The position numbers and the translations under genes were made by a program. Below the pieces are notes generated by a model that saw only the letters and a program-made list of their open reading frames with translations, had not been told where the DNA came from and ran no database searches. Positions 49,290 through 62,009 of a DNA stretch of 64,000 nt are shown in pieces. Position 1 is the stretch's first letter. Every line of letters starts with the position of its first letter. Origin of the DNA: Niebla homalea (taxonomy: Eukaryota; Ascomycota; Lecanoromycetes; Lecanorales; Ramalinaceae); NCBI GenBank assembly GCA_019925105.1, contig JAHGAU010000030.1, positions 372,001 to 436,000 of the forward strand, read 5' to 3'.

Positions 49290-51117
49290 CGGTAATAAGC
49301 TTTTCCGTAAGGTCTTTAATAACCTTATTTATTTTTATAATAAAATTAAACTATAATAATAATCCGGTAAATATTATAAACTTAATAACTATTTAAATAC
49401 CTCGCTTTATAAATAATATTTAATAATAATTATAAATATTAATTTTTTAATAAATTTTAATTTAATTTCCGTAAATAAAAATTAAAAAATAAAAACGTAT
49501 ATAACGTTTTACTTTCTTTATTTATATTTATATCCGGCGTTTATCCGATTTCCGGTATATATAATAAATAGGAAGTAAATTAAACCGTTCTTATTTATCC
49601 GGAGTTAAATTATTAATACGTTATTATCCTTTTTTATAATATTATAATGGCGGAAATATTTATTAATAATCTTTTTATCGTTAAAAGTTAAATAACGATA
49701 ATTTTAAAATATAAAGTCCTTATATTTTTATTAACGTTTAATTTACTTTATTATAACTTATAAAATAATTATTATAACCTTTACTTTTTAAATCTTATTA
49801 ATTTTAATTTCTTTTACGTTTAATAAGAGTTCATACGCGTTTAAATTAATTTTTAAGATACTAATAAAATTAATTTCTTTTTTAATTTATTTTTATTTTA
49901 ATTTAATAAGAAAAAGAATAAATATCTTTAATTTACTCTTTTTAATTTAAGGCTTATTAAGATTTTGGCGGATCCGCTTATTTCCTATTATTATAATTAA
50001 ATATATATATTTTTTTAGCCTTATTTAAGTAACTATTTAATCCAATAAGATTTTAATTAATAATATAAAAACCTTAAACTTTAATACCGGGATAAAAATT
50101 ACTTTATAAATATTATTAACTATTTTTAAATATTAATTCTAGACTTTTTATAATATTTAAATAAACTCTTTCTTATATCTTAAAGTATTTTTAAATATAT
50201 ATTAAATAACTATAATATATATTATAGTTAACTTTATTATGGCCTAGTAGACAGTCCGGGCCTTCTATAACGTAACTCCCCATATTAATATAACGAGATA
50301 AGTTAGGCTTTTCTTTTATAAAGTTATTTTCTTTTAAATTTTTCTTATATAGTCCTTTTAATCGAGTTTTTTATTTACTTAAAGGCTAAGGACTTTAATA
50401 TTAATATCCAGCTTTATTATAATTCTATTTAAGTTTATTATAATTATTATATTATATAGCTTTAAGCTTTTAATTATATAAATAAACTTATACTTATATA
50501 GCGTAAATTAAGTTTTATAAGTTTTTACTTATTAAAAATAGACTTTATAGGTTTATTTTAGTTTTAAATAGTTTATATATATAGAAATATTATAAGTTAA
50601 AAAAGGTAAACGTTATTAATAAAGTTTTTAATTTAAACTTTTTATTTTAACTTAATAAACTTTTCAATTAATAAACCGTTAAAGAATAAAAATAATATTA
50701 AAAAAATAAATAATTTTTAAAAAATCCTTATTATAATGGGCTTTATTAAGCTTATCTTTTATTCTAGGTTAATTAACGTAGCTTAATTACTTAAAAAACT
50801 CTTTATTTATTTAATTAAAAAAATATTTTTTTCTTTCTTAAGTTATATAATAACCTTTAATAATTTATTTTATTAAAAATACTTATAATATTAAAAGAAA
50901 GAAAACTTATAATATATTTCTTCCCGTAACCTTATACCGTATATACGCCGTTAATTAATTTTTTAAAGGCTATTTTTATTAATTAATTTCTCCTTACTTT
51001 TACTTATTAATTAAGGAAAAGTCCGTAATTCTTTATATAATTATTAAGGATCTTTATTATTACCGTTTTTAAAGTATTTTTTAACGTATAAAGGAATATA
51101 ATAGGTTTATAAAACTT
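49290..51117 (-). pseudogene. ORF2 remnant of LINE C9 (RT palm to C-terminus)
   Basis: Keeps the later RT motifs (IPQG region near 50700-50735) and the C-terminal TGLL signature near 49350-49390. The coding start is lost at the deletion junction near 51117. RIP stops throughout, so it is inactive on two counts. Confidence 0.8.
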
Positions 51118-51860
51118 TAAAAGCCTTTATTAATTATAGCTGGTTTACTTTTATAACCGCGTTTTTCTTTTTATTATTAAATAAGCGGATTATTATTATC
51201 TTTATTTTCTTTAATATAACTATTTTCTCCTCCGTTATCCCTTTATTCTCTGCCGTAAATACCCTTTTTATTACCCTTATTACCTAGTTCTTTCTCGCTT
51301 AAAGGGTTATTGCCCTTATATCCTTACCTTATACCTTTAACCTTAAACCGCCGTCTTTACTTTTTATTAACGTTTTCATTCCCGCCCCTTAAAAGCCCCG
51401 TAAACGCTCTATTTTCTTTAGCTTTATTTTTATTTTTATATAAAAGTTTTTTATGTTTTTTAATTTAATTTATAATATTAGTTAAGTTTTTAACGTAATA
51501 TTTTTCTATTTTATTATAAAGAGTCCTTCTAGGGCCTTTATTGCCTTTTTTACCGCCCTTTTACCTTTTTTTACCGGGCGACGTATTATCTCCGTTTTTT
51601 ACCTTTAATCCTTTAAGGTTTTATCCTTTTTATTAGCTTTATTTCCCTTTTATATATCCTTAATAATACTTTTACCGTGGTTTTCCCGCCTTTTTTTTCC
51701 GCTTATACCCTTTATTATTAATACCGTACCGGCTTTTTTACCCACTTATTTACTTATTATTTCCGTATTATTATTATGTATTTTATGTGCTTTAATATAT
51801 ATATTTTATTAACTTTAATTCTTTTATTTATTTTAAGTATTATCCAATTTATTATTATTA
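51118..51860 (-). pseudogene. ORF1 remnant of LINE C9, central part
   Basis: Matches C4 ORF1 from about 21505 to 22250. Fused to the RT remnant on its left by the deletion and cut on its right by the C10 insertion. The N-terminal piece is at 57674-57839. Confidence 0.8.
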
Positions 51861-51873
51861 TATTACCCGTATA
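51861..51873. repeat. Target-site duplication of C10, left copy
   Basis: TATTACCCGTATA, in C9 ORF1, is repeated exactly at 57661-57673. C4 has one uninterrupted TATTACCCGTACG at the equivalent place (about 22250), which confirms the empty site. Confidence 0.93.
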
Positions 51874-51897
51874 AGAATATAAGAGAGAGTTGACCGG

Positions 51898-53690
51898 ATG
51901 GCGACGGACAACGGGACCCCAGAGGTTAAAAACGATATACACGTATATAGCTTAAGTAATAATAAGGACAATACTGTAAATACGATAAACGGAAGCGGAA
52001 TAATAATAAAAATAAAAGGGGAGGAAGGGTAAGCGACTTAAATTAATAGGAACGGTAATAAGTCGTATAAATAACGCGATAAATACGAGATAAAAAGGCC
52101 TTAAATCGAATAAAAAGTTTATAATTAATAAGATACAAGTAAAAAGATATATATAACGTATAAAGGTATTATTATAAAAAATAATAAATAAAAAGTAAAA
52201 AGGATAAAAACAATATATAGGGACGGATAAGGGATAAACGGAGGCGTAAAAGGCTTTATTAAGTATATATAAACTAAAAGAATATTAAGTAAAAATAAAG
52301 AAACATTAAGTAAATAAGAATAAATCATAAAAAAAGGTAATTATTAAATACGTAAGGGAAAAGTAAAAAAGGAAAAGGCAATAAGGGCGTTAAAAGGCCT
52401 TTTTATAATTATATAAAAGGATATTATATTAAAGACTTAACCGATATTATAAATCGGATTACGGGGAATAAAAGACTTTTACGTAAATATAAGGAAAAAC
52501 TTAAGGGAATTAAAGAGGTTATACGGAGCTTAAGGGGTAATAATAAAAGTACCGGCGGATAAAAATAAAAGGAAATAAAGAGGATATATATAAAATAAAG
52601 GAGCGACGGAAAAAGCTTAAAAAAAAAGAGCGGGGATAAGTTAAATAATAAAAGCTATAAAGGTAATATTAATATTAACGGTAAAGGAAGTAAAAATTAA
52701 AAAAAAGGCAGTGGTATTAAAGAAAACGAAAATAATAACCGTATAATTATTAAGTAAAAAAGAAAAAAAGTATAGCGGCGAAAATAAGTTTATTATAATT
52801 AATAAAAGTATTTAAGGTAATAAGAAAGTTATTAATAGAATAAATTATTACGATATATAAGCTATAAAGTAAAAATATCCTTTTAATATAACCTTATTAA
52901 AGGCGAAAAAGGGGCTAAAGAAGTTAAAGGAATAAGCCGGTAAAAAAAAGGTATAAAACGGTAAAAATATTAAGGTAATCCTTTATTATCGCGGTAAACG
53001 GGATATACTTAATAAAATTTACGGGGGAAAAAAGGGAAGTTATTTTAAAGCGGATAAAAAAAAAGAATATAATCTTTTATTTTAAGTTAAAGATTATTAA
53101 TTATAATTTCCTTTTTATAATAAAGAGGTTAAACGTTTTTAATTATATAAAGAAATACTTTACGGTTATCTTAAGCGTAACGTTAATAAGGATATATAAT
53201 AATATCCTTAATAAAAAGGTAATAAAGGGTAAATCTTTTAAATTAATAAAACCTTAAAATCGGATAATAAATATTTATTAATACTTTAAATATTAAGGGT
53301 ATAAATATATTATTATAAGGTACCTTAATAATATAAAGTACGTAATATATATTAAAAAATATAATATATATAAATATATTAATTTAATAATAAAAAGTTT
53401 AATAAAAAACGTATTAAAATACGCGGTATATAATAATAATAATTATTTAACGTAAAACTTATAATATATAATAAAAGTAAAAAAAACTTAATATAAAGAA
53501 ACCAGGATAATAATTAAGGTTTAACGTTATAATTTAAGTAAACCTAAACCGGTAAAATAATTAAAAACGGTCTTAAAATATAAATAAAGTTTATTAAATA
53601 AAAAAAAGTAAAATATAATAATTAATAATATAAAGAAGAAAAAACTTATAGTAATATTAATTTTTAAAGTTAACCGTTTAACCGGGATTA
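51898..53690 (+). pseudogene. ORF1 of LINE C10, RIP-destroyed
   Basis: Starts MATDNGTPEVKNDIHVYSLS and is open for about 44 codons before the first stop. The two-knuckle segment near 53360-53480 has Tyr where Cys and His are expected. Downstream frames are closed. By family it is the RNA-binding gag-like protein; by sequence it is dead. Confidence 0.85.
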
Positions 53691-53699
53691 TTATTATAA

Positions 53700-56600
53700 T
53701 AAAAAGATTAAAATAAATAATATTTAACCTTAAAAAAAAACTATTTATATAAATAAAAGTTAATAAAAAAATTTAACGGACGTTAATATTTAATATATTT
53801 ATACTTTTAAGGATAATATAATATAATATATATAAAGAAATAATTAAAGTTATAATATTAATATTTAAATTTAAGGAAATAAAAAATATTAATATTATAA
53901 TAATATAAAAGCCGCTATATAATCTATATATTTACTCTTTAATTAACTTAAGAAATAATTTTTATTTAACCTTTAAGGATAATAAAATAATACGGATATA
54001 TTTCTTTATTAATAAAAAATTAAATATAAATAGTTAAAACGTTACTTATTACGGAAAGAACCTATATATACTCCGGATCGTATAAAAAAGGATATTAAGG
54101 GTAATTTAAATATTTATAATATATATAATTTATTATTAATTAATAAAAAAAAACCTTTTTATAATCCCGTTATTTAAAGATATTATAATTATATTTAATA
54201 AGTATTTCTTAATAAAAAACTTTAATCTTTATTATATTTAATAGAATGAAGATAATTATATAATTAATTATATTAAATTTAAGGAGCTATTAATAATTAT
54301 TATATAATTTAATTTTATATTATTAATATTAAAAAAAATTATTATATAAGAAAGCCGTAAACTTAGGATTATAATTAACTTAATATTTAACTTGGAAAAT
54401 ATTATTAACTTAATTATAATATATGGACCTTAAAAGGATTTAAAATACGGTTTAAATTACGTTTTAATATAAATAATTTTAAATTAATTTATTAATATAA
54501 TTCCGTTTTTACCGTTTAAATAAACGTAAAAGACGGTTAAAGAAGTTAAAATATTTATAAAAACGGTAAAAATAATATCTTAATTAATAAAGCTCCCTTA
54601 ACTTAATAATAAAAAATAAATTAATTATTTTATAAAACGGATAATAAAAACTTTAAATAAAATAATTAACGTTATAATCTTAATAATAAAGCTATCTTAA
54701 AAAGTTAAAATTTATTAAAATAAAGAATATATAAAAATAATTATAAAAATAAAAGCGCTTATAAAATAAATTATTAAATATAAAAATTAAGAAACATTTT
54801 AACAATTAAAAAAAGCTTAAGAAAAAAAGGAAAAATTATTTAAAAGGTTAAATAAACGTACTTCCGGACTATAATATATAACTTAATGGTTTCCTTTTAT
54901 AATATTTAAAAGTTAATAAAATATAATAAAGAATAAAGTAAAAAATTTAAATTTATTTTTAAGTTTTTACTTTTAAAAAAGATTAAATAATATGGTAATA
55001 AATATTTTTAACGGTAAAATTAAGGCTCTTAAAAGGGCGTTCTTTCCTTATTACTAAAAGTTAACTTAATAAATATCGATAATATAATATATCCTAAATT
55101 AATAATAATAAGTAAAGTAATAATTTAAGAAATAATAATTAAAACGATTAATAAGTTAAAAAAAATAAAACCTTTAAACTTAACAATATATTAAATAAAT
55201 TCTTATTTATAATAATATTATTATTTAAAAAGGTTTTTATTTACTTATTTTAAGCCTATTTTAATATAGGATATTACCCCCGTAAATTTAAAGAGGTTAA
55301 GATAATTATCTTTAAAAAGCCGGTTAAGTTAAATTATTCGGAGGTAAAATTATATAGACTTATAATATTCCTTTATACGTTAAGGAAAACTTTAAAAACG
55401 GTAATTATAAAGATCTTAAGTAATTACGTAGAAAAATATAAATTATTCTTTAATTAATAAATAAAAATAAAAAAAAGGATAATTAACGGAAACGGCTCTT
55501 AAAGGCTTAATTAATAATATATATATAATATAAAATTATAAAAAGAAATATATTATAAGTCTTCTTTCCTTAAATATTATAAAGGCGTTTAATAAGGTAA
55601 ATTATTAAAGGTTATTATATAATTTATAGAAAAAAGGGGTTTTATTTTTCTTTATGAATTAAATAAAGAATTTCTTAAGTAATTAAGTAACGTTAATTAA
55701 CTTAAGATAAAAGATAAATACGATAAAGCCCGTAATAATAAAGATTCTTTAAAGGTTATTTATTTCCTTAATTTTATTTTTATTCTTTAACGGTTTACTT
55801 ATCGATAACTTAATAAAGTTAAAATAGAAGGTTTAAATAAAAGGCTTTATTAATAATATTTACCTTTTAACCTATAATACGTTTATTTATATAAATTATT
55901 TAAAGTTAAAATAAGCTTATAAAATCTACTTATAATAAATAAAAATATATAAGGTTTAATTTATTTTATATAAATATAAGCTTATTTATATAATAAAAAG
56001 CCCGAAGTTATACGATATAATAATTATAATGGACTTAAGTAATATAACGGTAAAACCGGAAGTTAATATTAAAGTACTTAACCTATAAGTTAATAGGAAA
56101 CTAAATTAAAAAAACTATATAAGAAAGGTTTAAAAGAAAATAATTTTATAAAAAAAGGTTTTATTTATTTTACGGCGTTAACGTAAAAAGCTACTTTATA
56201 GAAAACTAGAACCGTTTATTAAACGGTTATAAAACCTATAATAATGTATATAATAGCTATTTAATACGTAATTAAAAGTACGCTTAAATATAGGAAAAAG
56301 CCCGTCCGGTAATTATAAAAAATTTAAAATTAATACTTAAGAATAATAAATAAAATATATAAAATAATTCTTATTTTAATATTAGAATCCGAGGTCTTTA
56401 TATTATTAATAAAGTTAACCTTAAATTAAATAATCGCTTAAATAAGGCTTAAAAGGGGTATATACTTAATTATATTAATAAAAAATAAATATATTCATTA
56501 AAACTATAAAAGGCCTTAAATAAAAAAGCGTAAAAAAAAGATACTTACCCCTTTTACGGAAGTTAAATTAAAATAAATTAAAAAAAAAAATTAACTTAAT

Positions 56601-57180
56601 TTACGTTTAAGAAATTAACGTAAGAATATATAAACTTTTATTTAAAGTGAAAACGGCGGAAAAGAAGAAGGTTATAAAAATAAAATTAATAACAATTACC
56701 TTATAAATTAAAAAGAAGTATATAAAACGTTAATATAAATATAAAGAATTAATCTTTTAAGGGCGATAATACCCGGCGTTAAATAACAATAAAATTATTA
56801 ATAAGTATTTCCGGTATTACGGGATTATAAAGAAAAGTAATAATGCGTTAATAATTTAATTCTAAATAAATAAAAATAACTTAATTTATTTTCTCTTTAT
56901 CGTATACGTTAATAACCGGATTAACGTTAATTATAAATATAAATAATGAAAATAAAACGCCGTATATATATTAATTTTTTATTTATTATTTAAGGAGCTT
57001 AAATTAAGATTAATTAAAAAAATAAGGATTAATAATTATTATTAAAAATTTATTAATAAAAAGGGTATTAAAATGATTATTAAATTTATAGTAATTACGG
57101 GCTTATTATTATAGTTTAATTTAATTAAAAAAATAGAAAAAATAATTAAAAATTTAATTAAAAAACTTCGTTATTAACCC
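53700..57180 (+). pseudogene. ORF2 (endonuclease/RT) of LINE C10, RIP-destroyed
   Basis: Order of boxes: endonuclease opening LLRII*YNI at 53802-53829, QEP as *KP near 53905-53913, GDFNLHH as KNFNLYY at 54215-54237, RT entry box near 55146-55200, IPQG region near 55730-55763, and catalytic FVDD as FINNIY at 55842-55862 (both Asp lost). The C-terminal VITGLLL*F is at 57091-57120. The pattern is that of C6 with more G-to-A changes. No RNase H domain is visible. Confidence 0.9.
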
Positions 57181-57613
57181 GGGGGTAAAAAGTAGCGGCG
57201 GGAAAACTATTTTTAATAAAGGATTAAGGGGCTATAAATACCGGGGCAATATAAAAAGCAATATTATATCGGTCGGTAAAGTTATATAAATAAAGTAATA
57301 ATAATATACGTATTAATAAGGATATTTAATAATATAATCGGAATTTTAAAATTTTAATATTAAATAAACCTATAAGGTAACGGAAAAGCAATAAATTTAA
57401 GGGTAACCCTTAAATAGATTTAATTATAATATTATAGGTTTTCTTGGAAAAAGCGTATAAATAAATTCCTATTTTTTAAACAATTATAAATATTCTTAGC
57501 CCTTAAAATATAAGTAAAGGCTGGGTAAATACCGGTTTTTATTCCTAACGTTATAAATATCGGATTTTTTACGGTTATTAATAAGGTTAAATGGCCGAGT
57601 ATTATAGAACGCC

Positions 57614-57634
57614 GGAATTAGCTTAGCTAGATCC
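57614..57634 (+). promoter_or_regulatory. 3' terminal stem-loop of LINE C10 (likely RT recognition)
   Basis: Arms GGAATTAGC and GCTAGATCC pair over nine positions (one wobble, one mismatch) around a TTA loop, 7 bp before the AATC tail. The same block is conserved at the 3' end of all ten copies whose 3' end is in the window, in both families. Stringent-type LINEs use such a 3' stem-loop for RT binding; that role is inferred here. Confidence 0.55.
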
Positions 57635-57641
57635 GTAGTAT

Positions 57642-57660
57642 AAATCAATCAATCAATCAA
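57642..57660 (+). repeat. AATC-repeat 3' tail of C10
   Basis: Four-base repeat tail in place of poly(A). Equivalent tails (GATT repeats on the plus strand) start at 4610, 7155, 16639, 28505, 28855, 37970, 46731 and 48773. Confidence 0.9.
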
Positions 57661-57673
57661 TATTACCCGTATA
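57661..57673. repeat. Target-site duplication of C10, right copy
   Basis: Exact copy of 51861-51873; C9 ORF1 resumes. Confidence 0.93.
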
Positions 57674-57839
57674 TATTATCGTTATTTCTATTAATATAAG
57701 TTACTTACCCGTTTATTACCTTATTTTTAATTATTGCGTTACTTCTATTTATCGTATTTAATATACTTCCTTTACTATCATTAAAACTATGTATATACGT
57801 ATCGTTTTGGACCTCTGGGGTCCCTTTGTTCGTCGCCAT
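57674..57839 (-). pseudogene. ORF1 N-terminal piece of LINE C9
   Basis: The start codon is at 57837-57839 and the first codons read MATKGTPEVQNDTYI, the family B N-terminus. Separated from the rest of ORF1 (51118-51860) by C10. The edge has retained CpA/TpG. Confidence 0.82.
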
Positions 57840-57861
57840 CTCTTATCAATCATTATCAAGC

Positions 57862-57875
57862 AAAACTTTTTATTT
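57862..57875. repeat. Target-site duplication of C9, right copy
   Basis: Exact copy of 48759-48772; C8 resumes. Confidence 0.88.
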
Positions 57876-59840
57876 ACTTAATTAAAAAGGGTAATATCCT
57901 TTTCTTCTTTAAATTATATAATAATTTCTAATAATTTATTTTATTAAAGGTACCTATAATATCAAGAGAAAGAAAATTCGTAACATGCCTTTTCCCGTAA
58001 CTTTATATTATATATACGCTATTAATTAGTCCTTTAAGGGCTATTTTTATTAATTAACCTCTTTTTATTTTTATTTATTAATCGGGGAAAAGTCCGTAAT
58101 TCTCTATATAGTCGTTAAGGATCTTTATTATTACCGTCTTTAAGGTTTTCCTTAATATATAAAGGAATATAATAAATCTATAAGACTTTACCTTAAAATA
58201 ATCCGGCTTAATAAACTTCTTAAGGATAATTATCTTTATTTTCTTAAACTTATATAAATAATAATTAACGTTAAAATATACTTAAAAGAAATAAGTAAAA
58301 ACCCTTTTAAACGGTAATATTATTATTAATAAGAATTTATTAAGGATCTTATTCAGTCCCGGGGCCTTATCCTTCTTTAATTTATTAATTGTTTTAATTA
58401 TTATATTTTATATTATTACCTTATTTATTAATACGGGGTTAAAATATATAATACCGTCGATATCGTTTAAGTTAGCCTTTAATAAAAAGGGGAAAAATGC
58501 TTTTTTAAGGGCTTTAATTTTACCGTTAAAGGTATTAATTAATATATTATTAAGTTTCTTAAAAAACGGGAATTTAAGGATAAATTTTAATTTCTTACTT
58601 TATTCTCTATTATATTTTATTAACTTTTAAATATTACGGGGTAAAACCGTTAAATTATATATTATAAATTAAAAGTATATTTATCTAATTTTCTTAATAA
58701 TCTTCTTTTTTTCTTTTTAAGTAATTTTTAATTAATTAAGTATTTCTTAATTCCTATATTTAAAAGTTTACTTTATTAGTTTTTTCATTTTTACGGTTAC
58801 GGTTATATACTTTTTATTTTAGTAAGTTTTAACTTTTTAAGAGGGTTTTATTATTAAAATTATTTTATTAATTATTTTATTTTTTATTTTTATTATTTAT
58901 TTTATAAAAAAGTCGATTTAATCTTTATTATTTAATTAAAGGAAATCTGTGAATTATATTATTATTTTTTCCGCTTTTTTATAAACCTCCGTTATTTTAA
59001 CTATTTTCTATACCTTCCTTATTAATAATAATAAGGTTTTATTAACAGTTTAATTTAAGGTTATTTATATCGGTATATAATCCAAACCATATTTTAAGTC
59101 CTTTTATAATTTATATATTATAATTACGTTAATAACCTTTTCTATATTAAAAGTTAAATTAATTATTATTTTAAACTTATAACTTTCTTACGTAATAATC
59201 CCTTATAATATTAATAATAAAAAATTAACTTAAACGGTAACTATTAATAAATCATCTGATTTAATATAATTTATTATACGCTTTTCTTTATTTTATATAT
59301 AATAATATAGGTTAAAGTCTTTAAATAATATATATTTACTTAAAGTAATTAAGATTTCTTTAAATAATAATATTATAAATAATTTTTCCTTATTAACCGG
59401 TAACGGGTTATACGCGTTATAAATATTAAGGTTACCCTTTAAGTTCTTTTCTTTTATAATATGGAGTATATAAAGGTTTTTATTATAATAAGTAATATCT
59501 TAATTATTTATATTAAGCCGTTTATTTATAAAAAAGTATATTTTAGTTATTTTATCCCTTTTAAAGGCTAAATAAAACCCTTTTTTAAATTAATAAATAA
59601 ATATATATATAAATTATATAATAATTTTTATATTATTATAATATTAATATTTTTAACTTCTTTAAACTTAAATATTAATATTATTATTTTAATTCTTTCG
59701 TTATAAACGTTATATTATATTATTCTTAAAAGTATTAATATGTTATATATTAATCTTTATAAAGACTTTTTATTTATATCCGTTTAAATTATAAACTTCT
59801 TATTAAAATTAAGCGTTTTTTAACTTAATATTTTCTTAAT
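57876..59840 (-). pseudogene. ORF2 of LINE C8, endonuclease and RT part
   Basis: The endonuclease opening lies near 59700-59735. The GDFNLHH box is KDFNLYYYI near 59296-59330, and the RT entry box KKDKAPGLNK at 58349-58384 is nearly intact. Continues across C9 into 47250-48758. Stops elsewhere show it is dead. Confidence 0.87.
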
Positions 59841-59859
59841 TATTATTAAAGATATAAAA

Positions 59860-60213
59860 CGGCCGGCCCTTAAAATTAAAACCGTAAAAAGCTTCCTTTT
59901 CTTTATTTTATTTATTATTATTATTTATCCCTTATTATTTAATTAATTAAGTTTACGTCTTAAGGTTACCTTTAATTAACCCGTTAAATTAATTCCGTAC
60001 GTATTATACCGTTGGATTTTTACGGTTATCCGGGTTTCCTTACGTTTAATTTCCTTAACTCTTATTATATATTTAGAATCCTATATTAAGTATCTTTTTT
60101 TATTATATATAATATATTTAAATATACTTTTTATAAGCCTTTTAATTATTAATTTTATATACTTATAAGTATTATAATCTTTAACGTAAACCGTATACTT
60201 TATAATATTAAAA
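59860..60213 (-). pseudogene. ORF1 C-terminal piece of LINE C8
   Basis: Contains the conserved GGCCGGCC motif at about 59861-59868 and the zinc-knuckle segment near 60050-60190. Cut on the right by C11; the rest lies beyond the window. Confidence 0.75.
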
Positions 60214-60222
60214 TGAATGAAA

Positions 60223-62000
60223 ATAGCGACGAACAACGGGACCCCAGAGGTCAGAAACGATGCACGCGTGTATAGCTTAAGTGACAGTGAGGATAGTACT
60301 TTAAATGCGATAAGCGGAAGCGGAATAATAGGGGTAGAAGGGGAGGAAAGGCAAGCGGCCCAGGTTGACAGGAACGGTAATAAGTTATATGAACGACGTA
60401 ATAAATACGAGATAGAAAGGCTTTAAATCGAATAGGGAGCCTGTGGTTAATAAGATATACGTAAAGGAACGCGTATAACGCGTAAAGGTATTATTATAAA
60501 AGGTAATAAATAAAGGGCGGAGGGGACGAGGACGGTATACGGGGACGGATAAAGGGTAAGCGGAGGCGTAAAAGGCCTTATTAAGTATATATAAACTGGG
60601 AGAAAGCTAGGTAAAGATAGGGAGATACCAGGTAAATAGGAATAAGCTATAAAAAAAGGTAATTACCGGATACGTAAAAGAAAAGTAAAAAGGGAGGAAG
60701 CGGTAAGGGCGTTAAAAGGCCTCCTTATAACTATATAGAAGGATATTACGTTAAAGACTTAACCGATGCTATAAATCGGGTTACGGGAAATAAGAGACTT
60801 TTACGTAAAAGCGGGGAAAAATTTAAGGAAATTAAAAAGGCTATATAAAGCTTAAGGGGCGGCAGTAAAAGCGTTAATAAACGGAGGCAAAAGGAGATAA
60901 AAAGGATGTATATAAAGTAAGGAAATAACGGGAAAAACTTTAAGGAAGGGAGCAGGGATAAACTAAGTAACGAGGGTTATGAAAACGGCGCCGGCGTTAA
61001 CGGTAAAGGAAATAAGGGCGGGGGAGAAAATAATAATATTAAAGAAAATGAAGATAATAATTATATAATTATCGGGCGAGAAAAAAAGGAATATAACGGT
61101 AAAAGCGAATTTATTATAATTAATAAAAGTATTTAAGGTAATAAGAAAGCTATTAATAGAGTAAATTATTATAATATATAAATTATAAAGCGGGGATATC
61201 CTCTTTAATATAACTTTATTAAAGGTAAAAAAAAGGTTAAAGAAATTAAAGAAATAAGCCGGTAAAAAAAGGTATAAAATAATAAAAATATTAAAATAAT
61301 TTTTCATTATCGCGGTAAACGGGATATACTTAATAAAGTTTATAAGGGAAGAAAAGGAAATTATTTTAAAACGGATAAAGAAAAAAAATATAGTTTTTTA
61401 CCTTAAATTAAAGATTATTAATTATAGCCTCCCCGTTATAATAAAGAAGTTAGACGTTTTTAATTGTATAAAGAAATACTTTACGGTTATCTTAAACGTA
61501 ACGTTAATAAGGATATACGACGATATCCTTAATAAAAAGATAATAAAGGGTAAATCCCTTAAATTAACGAAACCTTAAGACCAGGCAGCGGATATCTATT
61601 AATACTTTAAATATTAAGGGTACGGGTATATTATTATAAAATATTTTAATAGTATAAAGTATATAATATATATTAAAAAGCATAATACGTATAAATACGT
61701 TAACTTAATAATAAAAAGCTTAACGAAGAACGCGTTAAAATATGTAATATATAATAATAGTAATTACTCGGCGTAAGACTTATAGTATATAATAAAAGTG
61801 AAAAAGACTTAACGTAAAAAGATTAGGATAATAATTAAAATTTAATATTATAATTCATATAAACTTAAACTAATAAAATAATTAAAAACGGTCTTAAGAC
61901 GTAAACGGAACTTATTAAACGGGGAAGGGTAAAGTATAATAATTAATAACGCAAAGAAAAGGAAGTTTATAGCGATATTAACCCTTAAGGCCGGCCGTTT
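60223..62000 (+). pseudogene. ORF1 of LINE C11, start codon mutated ATG to ATA
   Basis: The first codon is ATA at 60223-60225, a G-to-A change of the usual ATG; the following residues ATNNGTPEVRNDARVYSLSD match the family. The frame is open for about 67 codons to 60426, and a chance in-frame ATG at 60217 precedes it. The knuckle segment near 61690-61805 reads TYKYVNLIIKS, YVIYNNSNYSA and so on, with Tyr at the positions of Cys and His in two CCHC knuckles. Further stops close it. It is the clearest ORF1 for domain reading. Confidence 0.87.
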
Positions 62001-62009
62001 AACCGGGAT

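Larger units (their letters stand above)
51874..57660 (+). mobile_element. Tad-type LINE, family A, copy C10, full length, plus strand, nested in C9
   Basis: A complete 5787-bp family A element and one of only two copies on the plus strand. It has a 24-bp private leader (51874-51897), ORF1 from the ATG at 51898, ORF2, a 3' UTR from about 57180 and a tail of AATC repeats ending at 57660. The 13-bp duplication is exact and the empty site is visible in C4. It is the third nesting level (C8, C9, C10), hence among the youngest insertions, yet it is already heavily RIP-mutated. Confidence 0.96.
48773..57861 (-). mobile_element. LINE family B, copy C9, 2.5-kb internal deletion, split by C10, nested in C8
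   Basis: A family B insertion in C8 ORF2 with exact 14-bp duplications. Its pieces are 48773-51860 and 57674-57861, with C10 between them. At about 51117 the sequence jumps from RT (equivalent to C4 18985) into ORF1 (equivalent to C4 21505), losing about 2.5 kb that held the RT entry region, the endonuclease and the zinc knuckles. The start codon is at 57837-57839, followed by a 22-bp private leader. Confidence 0.9.

Noticed and set aside
51757..51942. Minus-strand open frame of 61 codons
   Set aside because: It crosses the C9/C10 junction and target-site duplication, so it cannot be an ancestral gene.
52125..52328. Minus-strand open frame resembling a membrane protein
   Set aside because: Antisense to ORF1 of C10, same compositional artefact.
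60963..61307. Minus-strand open frame of 114 codons rich in Phe, Ile and Leu
   Set aside because: It lies antisense to ORF1 of C11. Its hydrophobic composition is what the reverse complement of Lys/Glu-rich, AT-rich coding DNA gives.
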